Shown here piece by piece: positions 7,374 to 19,096 of a stretch of DNA of 64,000 bases. How positions within the stretch are numbered: position 1 is the first letter of the stretch; each line of letters starts with the position of its first letter. Position numbers and translations under genes: made by a program. The notes under the pieces are model-generated. The model was given only the letters and a program-made list of their open reading frames with translations, searched no databases and was not told the origin of the DNA. The DNA is from an uncultured Mucispirillum sp. (GTDB taxonomy: Bacteria > Chrysiogenota > Deferribacteres > Deferribacterales > Mucispirillaceae). Location of the stretch: positions 1 to 64,000 of the forward strand of contig CALUWN010000007.1 in assembly GCA_944324495.1 (NCBI GenBank). The letters run 5' to 3'.

Positions 7374-8063
7374 ATGTCCAGAAAAGGTAAAAAGTTCGCA
7401 ACAGCTTTTGGTTTAGTAGACCGTACTAAATTATATGATTTAGAAGAAGCTATTGCACTGTCACAAAAGGCAGCCTTTGCCAAGTTCGACGAAAGTGTTG
7501 ATGCTGCAGTTAAATTAGGTGTAGACCCACGTCACTCTGACCAAATGGTTAGGGGTGCTGTAGTTCTTCCTAATGGAACAGGTAAAACTATTCGTGTTGC
7601 AGTATTTGCAAAAGGCGAAAAGGCTAAGGAAGCTGAAGCAGCCGGCGCAGAAATTGTTGGCGGCGATGAATTAGTCACTAAGGTTGAGGGTGGCTATATG
7701 GAATTTGACAAAGTTGTGGCAACTCCTGATATGATGGCTAAGGTGGGCAAACTTGGTAAAGTATTAGGGCCACGCGGGCTTATGCCTAACCCAAAAGTAG
7801 GCACAGTTACAAATGATGTAGCTAAAGCAGTTAAAGAATTAAAAGCTGGTATGGTGGAATTTAGAGTTGATAAAGCTGGTATAGTTCACGCACCTATCGG
7901 CAGAAAAAACTTTGAAATAAGCAAATTAGTTGAAAACATGAAAACTCTTATTGATGCACTTATAAAAGCAAAACCTGCATCAAGTAAAGGTATTTACTTA
8001 AGAGGTATCAACGTATCAACAACTATGGGGCCTGGTGTTAAAGTAGACCCTAAAAATTTCTAA
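7374..8063 (+). CDS. rplA: 50S ribosomal protein L1
   Basis: 229 residues with the L1 signature region [19 protein letters not shown] and the RNA-binding [15 protein letters not shown]-type segment near the N-terminus. L1 binds 23S rRNA at the exit side and in many bacteria represses its own rplKA mRNA. RBS GAGGAGC upstream of the ATG. It lies 29 bases after rplK, and the L10 leader follows. Confidence 0.98.
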   Translation: MSRKGKKFATAFGLVDRTKLYDLEEAIALSQKAAFAKFDESVDAAVKLGVDPRHSDQMVRGAVVLPNGTGKTIRVAVFAKGEKAKEAEAAGAEIVGGDELVTKVEGGYMEFDKVVATPDMMAKVGKLGKVLGPRGLMPNPKVGTVTNDVAKAVKELKAGMVEFRVDKAGIVHAPIGRKNFEISKLVENMKTLIDALIKAKPASSKGIYLRGINVSTTMGPGVKVDPKNF

Positions 8064-8104
8064 TTTATTTTAGAAATATTAAATTATTATTAAACTGACA
8101 AAAA

Positions 8105-8200
8105 GCGGGTTGAAGAAACAGGGTCTGCCTTCAGTGAGCAGTATAAGGCCTGTGGAAACTATCGTGATATATTCAACCGGCTCTGTCATTTATGAGGTGA
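8105..8200 (+). ncRNA. Ribosomal L10 leader in the rplJL mRNA
   Basis: The stretch between rplA and rplJ can close by a long-range stem: AGCGGGTTGAA (8105-8115) pairs with TTCAACCGGCT (8172-8182) except at one position. The interior is compact and relatively GC-rich for this genome. Position and closing stem fit the L10 leader, where the L10(L12)4 complex binds to repress rplJ and rplL. Assignment rests on position and pairing; I could not run a covariance model. Confidence 0.6.
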
Positions 8201-8205
8201 TTACC

Positions 8206-8745
8206 TTGAAAATGCGTAAAGAGCAGAAAATAGAACTTGTTAATAGTATTGCAGCTGAGATAAAAGAATCTGCTGGTGTTATTGTTACAAACTATAAAGG
8301 TTTAACATTTGACCAAATGGATGAAATACGCAGAAGCTTTAAAGACGCTGGTAATGACTATCGTGTTATTAAAAACACTCTTCTCAAAAAAGCGTTAAAC
8401 GCTGAGAATATTACTGAAATTGACAACACACTTGTAGAGCCCACTGCAGTTGTTGTAGTTAAAAGTGACTTTGCTGCTGCTGCCAAGTTAGCAAAAAAAT
8501 ATGCTAAAGATGCAGTAATGTCTAAATTTTTCGTTATTAAAGGTGGTTATTTTGATGGAATGGCACTTGACCAAAGCGGCGTTGAAAAAATCGCTGATTT
8601 ACCATCCAGAGAAGAACTTTTGGCGAAAGCTCTCGGCAGCATGAACGCGCCGATTACGAATTTCGTGTCCGTGCTTGCGAATATTCCGCGCGGTCTCGTA
8701 AATGTGCTTAATGCATTAAAAACTAAAAAAGAAAACGAACAGTAA
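8206..8745 (+). CDS. rplJ: 50S ribosomal protein L10
   Basis: Stalk base protein that carries the L7/L12 dimers. The recognisable L10 begins [14 protein letters not shown] and includes [21 protein letters not shown] and the C-terminal helix region that holds L12. I start at TTG 8206, which has GAGGTGA 5 bases upstream; the ATG at 8212 (177 aa) is the alternative. A frame extending up to 8110 runs through the L10 leader and is not a credible start. An unusually GC-rich, rare-codon patch is seen at about 8625-8700. Confidence 0.95.
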   Translation: MKMRKEQKIELVNSIAAEIKESAGVIVTNYKGLTFDQMDEIRRSFKDAGNDYRVIKNTLLKKALNAENITEIDNTLVEPTAVVVVKSDFAAAAKLAKKYAKDAVMSKFFVIKGGYFDGMALDQSGVEKIADLPSREELLAKALGSMNAPITNFVSVLANIPRGLVNVLNALKTKKENEQ

Positions 8746-8759
8746 ATTGGAGGCTTAAA

Positions 8760-9140
8760 ATGGCTGTAACTAAAGATCAAGTTTTAGAATTTTTAAAAAA
8801 TATGTCTGTAATTGAACTTGCAGATTTCGTAAAAGAATTAGAAGATGTATTCGGTGTTTCTGCTGCAGCACCTGTAGCAGTAGCAGCAGCTCCAGCAGCT
8901 GGTGCAGCAGCTCCAGCAGCAGCTGAAAAAACTGAATTTGATGTTATCTTAACTAACGGTGGTGCTCAAAAAGTACAAGTTATCAAAGTTGTACGTGAAA
9001 TCACTGGCTTAGGTTTAAAAGAAGCTAAAGCATTAGTTGACGAAGCACCAAAACCAGTTAAAGAAGGTATCGCTAAAGCTGAAGCTGAAGAAATAGCTAA
9101 AAAACTTACAGAAGCAGGCGGTACAGCTGAAGTTAAATAA
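8760..9140 (+). CDS. rplL: 50S ribosomal protein L7/L12
   Basis: 126 residues: N-terminal dimerisation and L10-binding helices, an Ala/Pro-rich hinge (about residues 36-55), and the factor-binding globular domain with [20 protein letters not shown]. Present in multiple copies on the ribosomal stalk, where it recruits translation GTPases. Strong GGAGG site 8 bases before the ATG. Confidence 0.98.
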   Translation: MAVTKDQVLEFLKNMSVIELADFVKELEDVFGVSAAAPVAVAAAPAAGAAAPAAAEKTEFDVILTNGGAQKVQVIKVVREITGLGLKEAKALVDEAPKPVKEGIAKAEAEEIAKKLTEAGGTAEVK

Positions 9141-9200
9141 TTTTATTTAATTTCATAAATTGCTGATAAATAACACAATTTGTGTTTAAAATATTGTATA

Positions 9201-9234
9201 GGGGGTCGCTCGTATAGGGCTTCCCCCCGTTTTT
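9201..9234 (+). terminator. Attenuator-like hairpin between rplL and rpoB
   Basis: GGGGG (9201-9205) and CCCCCC (9223-9228) pair around a short interior, followed by GTTTTTA. It lies between the ribosomal genes and rpoB, where E. coli and relatives have a partial terminator that lowers rpoBC relative to rplJL. Termination strength is not known. Confidence 0.55.
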
Positions 9235-9269
9235 ATCAAAATTCACGAACCAGTGGTGGTGAGAAAAGA

Positions 9270-12200
9270 ATGTTTAAAACAAAGAAACCAATAGAGCGTG
9301 TCAATTTTTCTAAAATTAAGAAAGTAATTGATATACCAGACCTTATAGAGGTACAAAAACAATCTTATGCTGAATTTCTTCAACAATATACCCCTGAAGA
9401 TAAACGTAAATTACAGGGTTTAGAAGAAGTATTTCATGAAATTTTCCCAATTACAGACTTTAATGATACTTCAATCCTTGAGTATGTTAGCTATTTTATT
9501 GAGAAACCAAAATATTCTCCTAGAGAATCTATAGATAGAAATACAAACTACGCAGCTCCATTAAAAGTGAAAGTACGTCTTTCAACTCATGATATAAATG
9601 AGGATACAGGTGAGAAAATCACTTTATCTGCCACAGAAAGTGATGTTTATTTATGTGATATTCCTCTTATGACTGAGAGAGGCACATTTGTAATCAATGG
9701 CGTAGAAAGAGTTATTGTTAGCCAGTTGCACAGGTCGCCTGGTATTTTCTTTGAAGACTTAACAGCTGGTAAAAGTGTTTCAGAAAAACACTTATATAGT
9801 GCACGTATAATCCCATACAGAGGTTCTTGGATAGATTTTGAATTTGATGCCAAAAACGTAATGTATGTTCGTATTGATAAAAAGAAAAAAATACCTGTTA
9901 CAGTTTTACTTAAAGCATTAGGTTTAACTAATCAGGATATGTTAGATACATACTACGAAAAAGATAAAGTAAGATATGCTGATGGCAGGTACTTTAAAGA
10001 GTTTAACGAAAAACACGTTATTACAGACCAAAAACTTGCTTTAGGTATTAAAGAGCCCGGTAAAGAAGAATATCTTGTAAAACCTAATACATCTATTACT
10101 AAAGGTGCATTTAAAAGAGTAAAAAAATCTGGCCTTACTGAGTATGAAATTGACCCTAAAGATTTATGCGAGTGTTTCTTGGCTCAAGATGTAATTGATG
10201 CTAACGGTGAAGTTATTGCAGAATCTAACAGCGTTGTTACTGAAGAATTATTAGAAGACTTTAGAGCAAATGATATAAAAGAATTTTATCTTTTATTTAT
10301 AAATAGAACTGATTCTGACTCTGCTATTAGAGATATTATGGCAGTGGATAAAATTAAAACTAAGGAAGAAGCTTTAATAGAAATCTATAAAAAACTTCGC
10401 CCTGGTGAACCTGCAACAGATGATACTGCTGCATCACAGTTCTATAATTTATTTTTTAACCCAAAACGTTATGATTTATCTCGCGTTGGTCGTTTAAAAG
10501 TTAATAAAAGGCTTAAAATTACTGATGATATAGTTTCTCTTGAAACTATTACATTAACTAAAGAAGATATTGTAGAAACTGTTAGATTGCTTAACAATAT
10601 CCGTTTAGGTAAAGAGCAGATAGATGATATTGACCACTTAGGTCACAGACGTGTGCGTGCAGCTGGTGAACAGTTACAAAACCACATACGCATAGGCCTT
10701 GCAAGAATGGAAAAAACTGTTAAAGAGCGTATGTCTTTACAAGATTTAGAAGATATGACTCCACAGGATTTATTAAATGCAAAACCATTATCAGCATCTA
10801 TTAAGGAATTTTTTGGAAGCTATCAGCTTTCTCAGTTTATGGACCAAAACAACCCATTATCTGAGATTACGCATAAACGCAGGCTTTCTGCTCTTGGCCC
10901 TGGTGGTTTAAATAGAGATAGAGCAGGCTTTGAAGTACGTGACGTTCACACTTCTCACTATGGTAGAATATGCCCTATTGAAACGCCTGAAGGTCCAAAT
11001 ATTGGTTTGATTACTTCTCTTACTACATATGCAAAAATCAACGAGTATGGTTTTATTGAGACACCTTATAGAAAAGTTGAAAATGGCAGAGTAACAGATG
11101 AAGTTGTTTATATGTATGCATTACAGGAAGAAGATTTTTATATAGCACAAGCTAACTCTCCTGTTGATGAAAAAGGTAACTTTAAAACTGAAGAAGTAGC
11201 CTGCAGGTTTAAAGGCGAAAATATGAATGTGCCAAAAGCTGAAGTTCAGTTTATGGACGTTGCACCTATGCAGATTGTATCAGTTTCTACTGCTCTTATT
11301 CCATTTTTAGAGCATGACGATGCTAACCGTGCGTTAATGGGTTCAAACATGCAGCGTCAAGCAGTACCGTTAATTAGAACTGATGCTCCAATAGTTGGCA
11401 CAGGCTTAGAAAGAAAAGTTGCAGTTGACTCTGGTTCTGCATTAATCTCACTTCACGATGGTGTAGTTGATTACGTTGATGCAGATACAATTATTGTAAG
11501 ATACATTAAAGAGGATGGCTCTTTCGGTATTGATGTACATGATTTAGTTAAATATCGTCGTTCTAACCAAGATACTTGCATTAACTATAATGCAAACGTA
11601 ACTCCGGGGCAGAAAGTAAAAGTAGGCGATACATTAGCAGACGGAGCAGCAACTGACAGAGGTGAGCTTGCCCTTGGTAGAAACATTGTGGTAGCATTTA
11701 TGCCATGGATGGGTTACAACTATGAAGACTCCATTTTAGTTTCTGAAAAACTTGTTAAAGAAGATGCTTTCACATCTATTCACATAGAAGTATTTGAAAT
11801 AGATGCAAGGGATACAAAATTAGGTGCTGAAGAAATTACAAGGGATATTCCAAATATTTCAGAAGAAGCATTAAGAAACCTTGATGAAAGCGGTATTATT
11901 AGAATTGGTGCTAAAGTTTCTGAAGGTGATTTATTAGTTGGTAAAGTAACACCAAAAGGTGAAACTCAAGCAACACCTGAGGAAAAACTTTTAAGAGCCA
12001 TATTTGGTGAAAAAGCAGGTGATGTTAAAGATGCATCATTAAGAGTACCACCTGGCATATCTGGTACTATTTTAGATGTACAGGTTATGACTCGCCGCGA
12101 TATTAATAAAGATTCAAGAACTGAATTAATAGAGCAAAAAGAAGCAGAAAAAATTGCAGCAGCTTATACAAGAGAAGTGGCAGCAATTGAAAATGCAAGA

Positions 12201-13340
12201 AAAGATAAACTTATATCTATGCTTGCAGGTAAAACATTAAAAGCTGATGCAGCAGGCTTAAAAGCTGGCACAGTTTTAAATGAAGAAAATTTAGCTCCGC
12301 TTACAGCTAGGGAAATGTCTACATTAAATATAGATAATAAAGCAGAGTTTGATGCAGAATATGCAAAAGCTGATGCTTTATGCAACGAAGCTAAAAAAGA
12401 AGCGGAAGAAAAATTCCAAGATAAACGTAAAAAAATTGAAAAAGGCGATGAACTTTCAGCTGGTGTATTAAAATCAGTTAGAGTATATATTGCAATTCGC
12501 AGACGTTTATCAGTTGGTGATAAAATGGCAGGTCGCCACGGTAATAAAGGTATTGTATCTCGTATATTACCAGAAGAAGATATGCCATACTTACCTGATG
12601 GCACACCAGTTGAGATAGTTTTAAACCCACTATCAGTACCTTCTCGTATGAACATTGGGCAGATTTTAGAAACACACCTTGGCTGGGCTGCTAAAAAACT
12701 TGGAAAACACGTAGCAACAGAAGTATTTAATGGTGCTAAAGAAAAAGATATTAAAGCAATGCTTGAAGAAGCTGGTTTCCAAAGCGATGGGCAGACTGTT
12801 TTATATGACGGTAGAACTGGGGAACCCTTTGACCAAGAAGTAACAGTTGGTGTAATGTATATGTTAAAACTTCACCACTTGGTTGATACAAAAATCCACG
12901 CTCGTTCTACTGGTCCATACTCACTTGTAACTCAACAGCCACTTGGTGGTAAAGCACAATTTGGTGGCCAAAGACTTGGTGAGATGGAGGTTTGGGCATT
13001 AGAAGCATACGGTGCTGCAAACATATTACAGGAAATGCTTACTGTTAAATCTGACGATGTGGAAGGCAGGACAGCAGTTTATGAGTCTATTGTAAACGGT
13101 AATTTTAACTTTACGCCTAATATGCCAGAATCATTTAACGTTTTAATAAAAGAACTGCAAGGGCTTGTACTTGATATTGAGCTGCTTACAGGTGATGAGC
13201 TTATTACTAACGAGCAATTAAACAATATTAGTGCAGGTATTAGAGATGAAGAAATACCTAGCAGCGATGATGTTATCAAAAACATATCTTTTGATACGGA
13301 TGACGATGAAAATTTGGATATGGATGATAAAGGGGAATAA
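9270..13340 (+). CDS. rpoB: RNA polymerase subunit beta
   Basis: 1356 residues. I start at ATG 9270 ([13 protein letters not shown]); an in-frame extension to 9180 would run through the attenuator hairpin. The rifampicin region reads [20 protein letters not shown] then LSALGPGG, i.e. the usual sensitive-type residues (Asp, His and Ser at the main resistance positions). The catalytic-centre segment [12 protein letters not shown] and the C-terminal clamp/anchor with [25 protein letters not shown] are present. The length indicates the usual large beta insertions of Gram-negative types. Followed 79 bases later by rpoC. Confidence 0.98.
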   Translation: MFKTKKPIERVNFSKIKKVIDIPDLIEVQKQSYAEFLQQYTPEDKRKLQGLEEVFHEIFPITDFNDTSILEYVSYFIEKPKYSPRESIDRNTNYAAPLKVKVRLSTHDINEDTGEKITLSATESDVYLCDIPLMTERGTFVINGVERVIVSQLHRSPGIFFEDLTAGKSVSEKHLYSARIIPYRGSWIDFEFDAKNVMYVRIDKKKKIPVTVLLKALGLTNQDMLDTYYEKDKVRYADGRYFKEFNEKHVITDQKLALGIKEPGKEEYLVKPNTSITKGAFKRVKKSGLTEYEIDPKDLCECFLAQDVIDANGEVIAESNSVVTEELLEDFRANDIKEFYLLFINRTDSDSAIRDIMAVDKIKTKEEALIEIYKKLRPGEPATDDTAASQFYNLFFNPKRYDLSRVGRLKVNKRLKITDDIVSLETITLTKEDIVETVRLLNNIRLGKEQIDDIDHLGHRRVRAAGEQLQNHIRIGLARMEKTVKERMSLQDLEDMTPQDLLNAKPLSASIKEFFGSYQLSQFMDQNNPLSEITHKRRLSALGPGGLNRDRAGFEVRDVHTSHYGRICPIETPEGPNIGLITSLTTYAKINEYGFIETPYRKVENGRVTDEVVYMYALQEEDFYIAQANSPVDEKGNFKTEEVACRFKGENMNVPKAEVQFMDVAPMQIVSVSTALIPFLEHDDANRALMGSNMQRQAVPLIRTDAPIVGTGLERKVAVDSGSALISLHDGVVDYVDADTIIVRYIKEDGSFGIDVHDLVKYRRSNQDTCINYNANVTPGQKVKVGDTLADGAATDRGELALGRNIVVAFMPWMGYNYEDSILVSEKLVKEDAFTSIHIEVFEIDARDTKLGAEEITRDIPNISEEALRNLDESGIIRIGAKVSEGDLLVGKVTPKGETQATPEEKLLRAIFGEKAGDVKDASLRVPPGISGTILDVQVMTRRDINKDSRTELIEQKEAEKIAAAYTREVAAIENARKDKLISMLAGKTLKADAAGLKAGTVLNEENLAPLTAREMSTLNIDNKAEFDAEYAKADALCNEAKKEAEEKFQDKRKKIEKGDELSAGVLKSVRVYIAIRRRLSVGDKMAGRHGNKGIVSRILPEEDMPYLPDGTPVEIVLNPLSVPSRMNIGQILETHLGWAAKKLGKHVATEVFNGAKEKDIKAMLEEAGFQSDGQTVLYDGRTGEPFDQEVTVGVMYMLKLHHLVDTKIHARSTGPYSLVTQQPLGGKAQFGGQRLGEMEVWALEAYGAANILQEMLTVKSDDVEGRTAVYESIVNGNFNFTPNMPESFNVLIKELQGLVLDIELLTGDELITNEQLNNISAGIRDEEIPSSDDVIKNISFDTDDDENLDMDDKGE

Positions 13341-13354
13341 TAAAGTTATTAATA

Positions 13355-13373
13355 CAGGGGTTATATACCCCTG
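13355..13373 (+). other. Hairpin in the rpoB-rpoC gap
   Basis: Perfect stem CAGGGG/CCCCTG with a 7-base loop, without a T-run. Likely an mRNA processing or stability element rather than a terminator. Confidence 0.4.
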
Positions 13374-13419
13374 TTATATAAAATACTTTAACTTCATTTA
13401 ATGAGGTAGAATATAGACT

Positions 13420-16400
13420 ATGAAAAAAAGTGTAAGAGACGATAAAAATTCAGTATTTTTTGATGCGATACGCATAAAAATTGCATCACCTGAAAAAATA
13501 TTAAGCTGGTCATCAGGGGAAGTTACTAAACCTGAAACAATTAACTACAGAACTTTCAAACCTGAAAGAGATGGGCTTTTTTGTGCTAAAATATTTGGTC
13601 CTGTAAAAGACTGGGAATGTTTATGCGGTAAGTATAAACGTATGAAGCACAGGGGTATTGTCTGCGAAAAATGTGGTGTTGAAGTTATCCAGTCTAAAGT
13701 ACGTCGTGTACGTATGGGGCATATTGATTTAGCTTCTCCTGTATGCCATATTTGGTTTTTTAAAGGTACTCCATCTCGTATTGGTTCTATATTAGATTTA
13801 TCTATTAAAGATATAGAAAGGGTTGTTTATTTTGAATCATTTATTGTTACAGACCCTAAAAATACAAACCTTAAAGAAAGGCAGATATTAACAGAAGAAC
13901 AGTATAGAAAAGCAATAGAAGATTTTGGTGCAAGTGGTTTTGTGGCTAAAATCGGTGCTGAAGGTATAAAAGATTTACTTAAAAAAGTAGACCTTGACCT
14001 GCTTTTAATTGAACTTAAAAGCGAGTTAAGGGAAACTAACAGTATGCAAAAACGTTTAAAACTTGCTAAACGTTTAAGAGTGGTGGAAGCATTCAGAAAA
14101 TCAAACAACCGCCCTGAATGGATGGTGCTTGATGTGGTGCCTGTTATACCACCAGAACTTCGTCCACTTGTACCACTTGATGGTGGCAGATTTGCAACAA
14201 GTGACTTAAATGACTTATACAGACGTGTTATCAACAGAAATAACCGTCTTAAAAAGCTTATGGAACTTAACGCTCCTGAGATTATTATTAGAAACGAAAA
14301 AAGGATGCTTCAAGAAGCAGTAGACGCTCTTTTTGATAACGGCAGACGTGGTAGAATTATCCGTTCTAGCAACAAACGTCCTTTAAAATCATTATCAGAT
14401 ATGATTAAAGGTAAAAATGGTCGTTTCCGTCAAAACCTTTTAGGTAAAAGGGTTGACTATTCTGGCCGTTCAGTTATTGTTGCAGGCCCACATCTTAAAA
14501 TGCACCAGTGCGGTTTACCAAAACTTATGGCGTTAGAGCTTTTTAAACCTTTCTTATATTATAAACTTGAAAAAGAAAGGGGTATTGCTTCTACTGTAAA
14601 ACAAGCTAAAAGAATGGTGGAAGAACGCAGACAGGAAGTATGGGATGTATTAGAAGAAGTAATCAGAGAACACCCTGTATTATTAAACCGTGCCCCTACA
14701 CTGCACAGGCTTGGTATTCAGGCATTTGAACCACAGCTTATTGAAGGTAAAGCTATACAGCTTCACCCACTTGTTTGTACTGCATTTAACGCAGACTTTG
14801 ACGGTGACCAAATGGCTGTACACGTACCGCTTTCATTCCAAGCACAGCTTGAAGCAAAAACATTAATGCTTTCAGCATATAATATATTATCACCTGCTAA
14901 CGGTCAGCCACTTGCCATTCCTACTCAGGATATGGTGCTTGGTATTTACTACTTAACACGTCCATTAAAAAATGCAATGGGTAGTGGTAAAGTATATTCT
15001 TCACCAGAAGAAGTAGTAATAGCTATTGACCATGGTAAATTAAGCCTTCAAGCTGAAATCAAAGTAAGAATAGAAGGCAAAATGTATGATACTTCTGCAG
15101 GTAGAGTTATATTATACGGTATTTTACCAGAAGGTATTGATTTTGAACAAATCAATAAAGTTTTAGGTAAAAAAGAAATTGGTAAACTTGTAGACTACAT
15201 CTATAAAAAATTAGGTAACTGGCATAGTGTAACATTCCTTGATAACCTTAAAGATTTAGGTTTCAAATACTCTACTATTGCAGGCTACTCTATTTGTATA
15301 GATGATATGATTATACCAAAAGAGAAAGATGCACTTGTTAAAGAAGCATATGGCAAAGTGCAGGAAATTGAAAGACACTACAGCGAGGAAGCAGCACTTT
15401 CTAAAGGTGAACGCTACAACCAGATTATTGACGTATGGTCTAAAACTAATGAGAAAATCACTGAAAAACTCATTAAAACTATTGAAGGTTTAGGTGGCGA
15501 TGCTTCTAAAGAAAATAAAAGAGAAAAATATTATAACACACTACACGTTATGAGTGATTCTGGTGCAAGGGGTTCTAAAGCTCAGATTGCACAGCTTGCT
15601 GGTATGAGGGGCTTAATGGCAAAACCATCTGGTGAGATTATTGAAACACCAATTGATTCTAACTTCCGTGAAGGTTTAACAATGAGCCAGTACTTTATTT
15701 CTACTCACGGTGCTAGGAAAGGTCTTGCCGATACTGCCTTAAAAACAGCGAACTCAGGTTACTTAACTCGTCGTTTAGTTGACGTTGCACAAGATTTAAT
15801 TATCTCTGAGGAAGACTGCGGTACTATTAAAGGTATTGAAGTAGGTCCATTATTCCAAGGTTCATCTGTTGTGGAAACTCTTGGTGAAAGGATTTACGGT
15901 AGATATACATTAGAAGATTTATTTGATACTGTAACTGATGAATTAATCGTAGAAGCAGATACTTTTATTGATGAAGAAGTTGTAGAAAAAATTGAAAAAG
16001 CTGGTATTGATAAGGTAATGGTTCGCTCAGCATTAACTTGCGACAGTGAATTTGGTATATGCAGAAAATGCTACGGTTTAGACTTAGCTACTAGAAGAAT
16101 GATAGAAATAGGTGAGGCAGCAGGTACAATTGCAGCTCAATCTATTGGTGAGCCGGGTACACAGCTTACAATGAGAACATTCCACATTGGTGGTATTGCG
16201 TCAGCCGGTGGGGTAGAATCATCTATCAGCTGTAGAATGAGTGGTAAAGTATTCTTTGACGGTATGAAAATACTTTACAATAGAAAAGGTGAAATCGTTG
16301 TATTAAACAGAAACGGTTCTATTTTAATTAAAGACCCAAGTGGCCGTGTACTTGAAAAATATACACCATCATATGGTAGTATAATCCACGTTAAAGAAGG

Positions 16401-17475
16401 CGATGAAGTAACTCCGGGTCAGCTTTTATTTAACTGGGACCCACACGCAGCTGTTATTTTAACAGAGCATAAAGGTATAGTTGCATACGGTGATTTAATA
16501 GAAGGGGAAACATTAAAAGAGGAAATAGACCAAACAACAAACGTATCTCAAAAAGTTGTTGTGGCAAACTCTAAAGAAAAACGCAGACCGCGTATTTCTA
16601 TTAAAGATGAAAACAACAAAACTGTTTACCGTTATGAGCTTACTCCAGGTACTATTATATCATTTAACGAAGGCGATGAAGTTTTCCCTGGTGATATAAT
16701 TGCGAAAACACCTAGAGAAGCACAAAAAACAAAAGATATTACAGTTGGTCTTCCACGTGTTGCTGAACTTTTTGAAGCAAGAAAACCGAAAGACCCTGCT
16801 ATTATTGCAGAGATTGAAGGTATAGTTAAAATTGAAAACGCTGTACGCGGTATGAAAAAATTAACTATTGAAAACGAAGAAACTGGCGATAAAAAAGTAT
16901 ATAACATTAACACAATGCGTTACATTAATGCCCACGAAGGCGACTTAATTAAAGCTGGGGAAGCATTAATTGACGGTAATATTAACCCACACGATATTTT
17001 ATCTGTATTAGGTGAGGAAGCATTAGCTAAATACTTAGTAGATGAAATTCAGATAGTTTATAGAAAATCTGGGGTTAGCATTAACGATAAACACATTGAA
17101 GTAATCGTTCGCCAAATGCTTAAAAAAGTTATTATTGAAGATGCAGGTGATTCAGACTTTATGCCAAATGAAGAAGTTTACAAAAGCGACTTCAAAAAAG
17201 CTCAAGATGAGCTTTTAGCAGAAGGCAAAGAGCCGCCAAAAGGTAGACCAATACTTCAAGGTATTACAAAAGCTGCCCTTAACACTGAAAGCTTTATTTC
17301 AGCAGCTTCTTTCCAAGAAACTACAAGGGTACTTACAGATGCAGCATGTTCTGGTAAAACAGACAAACTGCGTGGTTTAAAAGAAAACGTTATCATGGGT
17401 AAATTAATACCAGCAGGTACTGGCTCTAAACACATAATAAGCGGTAAATACAAATTTATAAACCAAGATAATTAA
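13420..17475 (+). CDS. rpoC: RNA polymerase subunit beta-prime
   Basis: 1351 residues. N-terminal zinc ribbon [20 protein letters not shown] (Cys4), the catalytic [12 protein letters not shown] loop holding Mg2+, the bridge/trigger region [19 protein letters not shown], and the second zinc site [13 protein letters not shown]. The C-terminal [13 protein letters not shown] and [15 protein letters not shown] segments are intact. It ends in a strong terminator, closing the operon that began at rpmG or earlier. Confidence 0.98.
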   Translation: MKKSVRDDKNSVFFDAIRIKIASPEKILSWSSGEVTKPETINYRTFKPERDGLFCAKIFGPVKDWECLCGKYKRMKHRGIVCEKCGVEVIQSKVRRVRMGHIDLASPVCHIWFFKGTPSRIGSILDLSIKDIERVVYFESFIVTDPKNTNLKERQILTEEQYRKAIEDFGASGFVAKIGAEGIKDLLKKVDLDLLLIELKSELRETNSMQKRLKLAKRLRVVEAFRKSNNRPEWMVLDVVPVIPPELRPLVPLDGGRFATSDLNDLYRRVINRNNRLKKLMELNAPEIIIRNEKRMLQEAVDALFDNGRRGRIIRSSNKRPLKSLSDMIKGKNGRFRQNLLGKRVDYSGRSVIVAGPHLKMHQCGLPKLMALELFKPFLYYKLEKERGIASTVKQAKRMVEERRQEVWDVLEEVIREHPVLLNRAPTLHRLGIQAFEPQLIEGKAIQLHPLVCTAFNADFDGDQMAVHVPLSFQAQLEAKTLMLSAYNILSPANGQPLAIPTQDMVLGIYYLTRPLKNAMGSGKVYSSPEEVVIAIDHGKLSLQAEIKVRIEGKMYDTSAGRVILYGILPEGIDFEQINKVLGKKEIGKLVDYIYKKLGNWHSVTFLDNLKDLGFKYSTIAGYSICIDDMIIPKEKDALVKEAYGKVQEIERHYSEEAALSKGERYNQIIDVWSKTNEKITEKLIKTIEGLGGDASKENKREKYYNTLHVMSDSGARGSKAQIAQLAGMRGLMAKPSGEIIETPIDSNFREGLTMSQYFISTHGARKGLADTALKTANSGYLTRRLVDVAQDLIISEEDCGTIKGIEVGPLFQGSSVVETLGERIYGRYTLEDLFDTVTDELIVEADTFIDEEVVEKIEKAGIDKVMVRSALTCDSEFGICRKCYGLDLATRRMIEIGEAAGTIAAQSIGEPGTQLTMRTFHIGGIASAGGVESSISCRMSGKVFFDGMKILYNRKGEIVVLNRNGSILIKDPSGRVLEKYTPSYGSIIHVKEGDEVTPGQLLFNWDPHAAVILTEHKGIVAYGDLIEGETLKEEIDQTTNVSQKVVVANSKEKRRPRISIKDENNKTVYRYELTPGTIISFNEGDEVFPGDIIAKTPREAQKTKDITVGLPRVAELFEARKPKDPAIIAEIEGIVKIENAVRGMKKLTIENEETGDKKVYNINTMRYINAHEGDLIKAGEALIDGNINPHDILSVLGEEALAKYLVDEIQIVYRKSGVSINDKHIEVIVRQMLKKVIIEDAGDSDFMPNEEVYKSDFKKAQDELLAEGKEPPKGRPILQGITKAALNTESFISAASFQETTRVLTDAACSGKTDKLRGLKENVIMGKLIPAGTGSKHIISGKYKFINQDN

Positions 17476-17480
17476 TATAT

Positions 17481-17505
17481 AAGGGAGCATATGCTCCCTT
17501 TTTTT
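17481..17505 (+). terminator. Terminator of the rpoBC operon
   Basis: Perfect stem AAGGGAGCAT / ATGCTCCCTT, essentially a palindrome, followed by T5-7. Strong intrinsic terminator right after the rpoC stop. Confidence 0.92.
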
Positions 17506-17964
17506 CATATAGACGATAGATTTTATTTTCAAATTTTTATATAAAATTTAATCATTAAGTCAGTATGTTAGCAGATGTTCTATTAATTTTAATCTAAAAA
17601 TTTAAATTATGTAATTTATGTTATATAAAAATATTAATTATTTATATCTAACAATATAACTCTGGATAAATTAAATTACTACAATTTTAATGAGTATTTT
17701 TATGTTGAATATGGTTTGTTCCAACCTACATTATCTATCATAAGCATTATTTTATACAAATGAATATCATTAAAGTGTACTAGTCTTTACAATACAATCA
17801 TATGTTTAATATTATTTTATATGGTTAATTTGTATTTAAAAATTTATTATCTTTATATTATAAGATAGTTATAGAAATTATTATATAAAAAGTAAAGAAA
17901 CAATAAAATAAGAAAATAATTGCATAATATATATTTATTCATTATAATAAGTCGGGAGATCTTT
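17506..17964 (+). other. Gene-free, very AT-rich stretch before the nurA-herA cassette
   Basis: About 460 bases with no plausible gene on either strand and no structured RNA that I recognise. The composition is even more AT-rich than the genome around it. It begins right after the rpoC terminator, so the cassette promoter must lie within it; many AT-rich hexamers make the exact promoter impossible to pick by eye. Only small hairpins are visible, for example around 17717-17733. No attachment site or terminal inverted repeat was found. Confidence 0.6.
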
Positions 17965-19086
17965 ATGGGGAAAATTATTTCTTATATTGCAGATGAAACA
18001 GGTGGAAAAAGTTTTCATTCTTATCGTTATAAACATGAAAATATTGGGTTATCAACTATTCAATATGATGATTTAGCCGAATATAATTTAAAGTATATTG
18101 GTGAAACAGATATAAAAAATAATCATATTGATTTAACATCATATTCACAAGAAGTATCAGATAAAGATAGACCTATATTTGTTTATTTTTTAGATGGTTC
18201 TAGAAGAACTTTTAAAATAGATGATATAAGCTATAATAATGAAATTTTTCCTATTATAGCAGGTCAAGTTTGTGTTGCTTGTTGTAAAAGAGAAAATAGA
18301 ACTGTACAATCTTTTAAGTTGACAAAACAAAATGTAATAGCCTTACCTAATAAAAGTCTAAGTGAATGGAATAAGAATTTAGAAATCAATAGATTGAAAA
18401 AAGAAATTAATAAAATAAGTGGTAATATTGAGTTTGAAAAAATCTTAATATATAAAACAGATGAGAAAGAAAAGTTAGAAGATAAGGCTGTTGCTAAAAT
18501 ACAGATATGTATGATGGATGAAGAACAGAATATGGTCAAGACCTTAATGAATGAAAGATTATTATCACAAAATAAATATTTATTAAAAGATGGTTCTTTG
18601 GAATATAAAAATAGAGATATGAATAAAGATGAGCTATATAAATTTAAAGAAGCATATAAATATGTAATTGGTGTATCAAAATCATTTAATCCTGCCAACT
18701 GTATAGATAAGAGAGGAAACGTAATAACAAAACTAATTGCGGAATTACCATTATATCATAGAACACCTGTAAGTAGATATGAAGACAAAGAAACAAAACT
18801 TACATTTGCAGTATGGTATATTAGAATAAGAGATATAAAATATACAAATGATGTTTTTAGTGGAATATTAAAAATTGAAAAAATATTAGTGACAGATAGT
18901 GAAGAAAAAAATGGTATAGACAGTAAAGAAGTGGATCTAATAAGTGCTAATATAATAAATGAGAGAAACCCAGTATGTTATGGTGGTGATAAAAGGTGGG
19001 CAAATCATTTGTATCCTGTATATATAGCAGAGGAATATGCTAAAAGCCAGTATTTAAGTAATCAAATGTTTTTAAATATATTTTGA
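17965..19086 (+). CDS. NurA-like nuclease, first gene of the cassette
   Basis: Predicted single-strand endo/5'-exonuclease that works with a HerA hexamer on DNA ends. The 373 residues show the spaced NurA pattern: YFLDGSRR (Asp77) on an early strand, KDGSLEY (Asp209) in the middle, YVIGVSKS (Lys239) shortly after, and a C-terminal NHLYPVYIAEEYAKS. NurA uses such Asp/Glu residues for Mn2+. I start at ATG 17965, with GGGAG 6 bases upstream; a TTG-started frame from 17920 lacks a ribosome site. The HerA gene begins 10 bases after the stop, the classic nurA-herA pairing. Family call rests on motif pattern plus partner; the nuclease activity is inferred. Confidence 0.75.
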   Translation: MGKIISYIADETGGKSFHSYRYKHENIGLSTIQYDDLAEYNLKYIGETDIKNNHIDLTSYSQEVSDKDRPIFVYFLDGSRRTFKIDDISYNNEIFPIIAGQVCVACCKRENRTVQSFKLTKQNVIALPNKSLSEWNKNLEINRLKKEINKISGNIEFEKILIYKTDEKEKLEDKAVAKIQICMMDEEQNMVKTLMNERLLSQNKYLLKDGSLEYKNRDMNKDELYKFKEAYKYVIGVSKSFNPANCIDKRGNVITKLIAELPLYHRTPVSRYEDKETKLTFAVWYIRIRDIKYTNDVFSGILKIEKILVTDSEEKNGIDSKEVDLISANIINERNPVCYGGDKRWANHLYPVYIAEEYAKSQYLSNQMFLNIF

Positions 19087-19096
19087 TGGTGAAATC

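Noticed and set aside
8110-8205. N-terminal extension of rplJ
   Set aside because: The frame runs through the L10 leader stem, has no family similarity and no ribosome site.
10795-10920. Rifampicin-resistance change in rpoB
   Set aside because: Key residues of the resistance region match the usual sensitive form.
12164-12655. Long antisense frames within rpoB, rpoC and other genes
   Set aside because: They mirror strongly coding sense frames, have no ribosome sites and no family resemblance.
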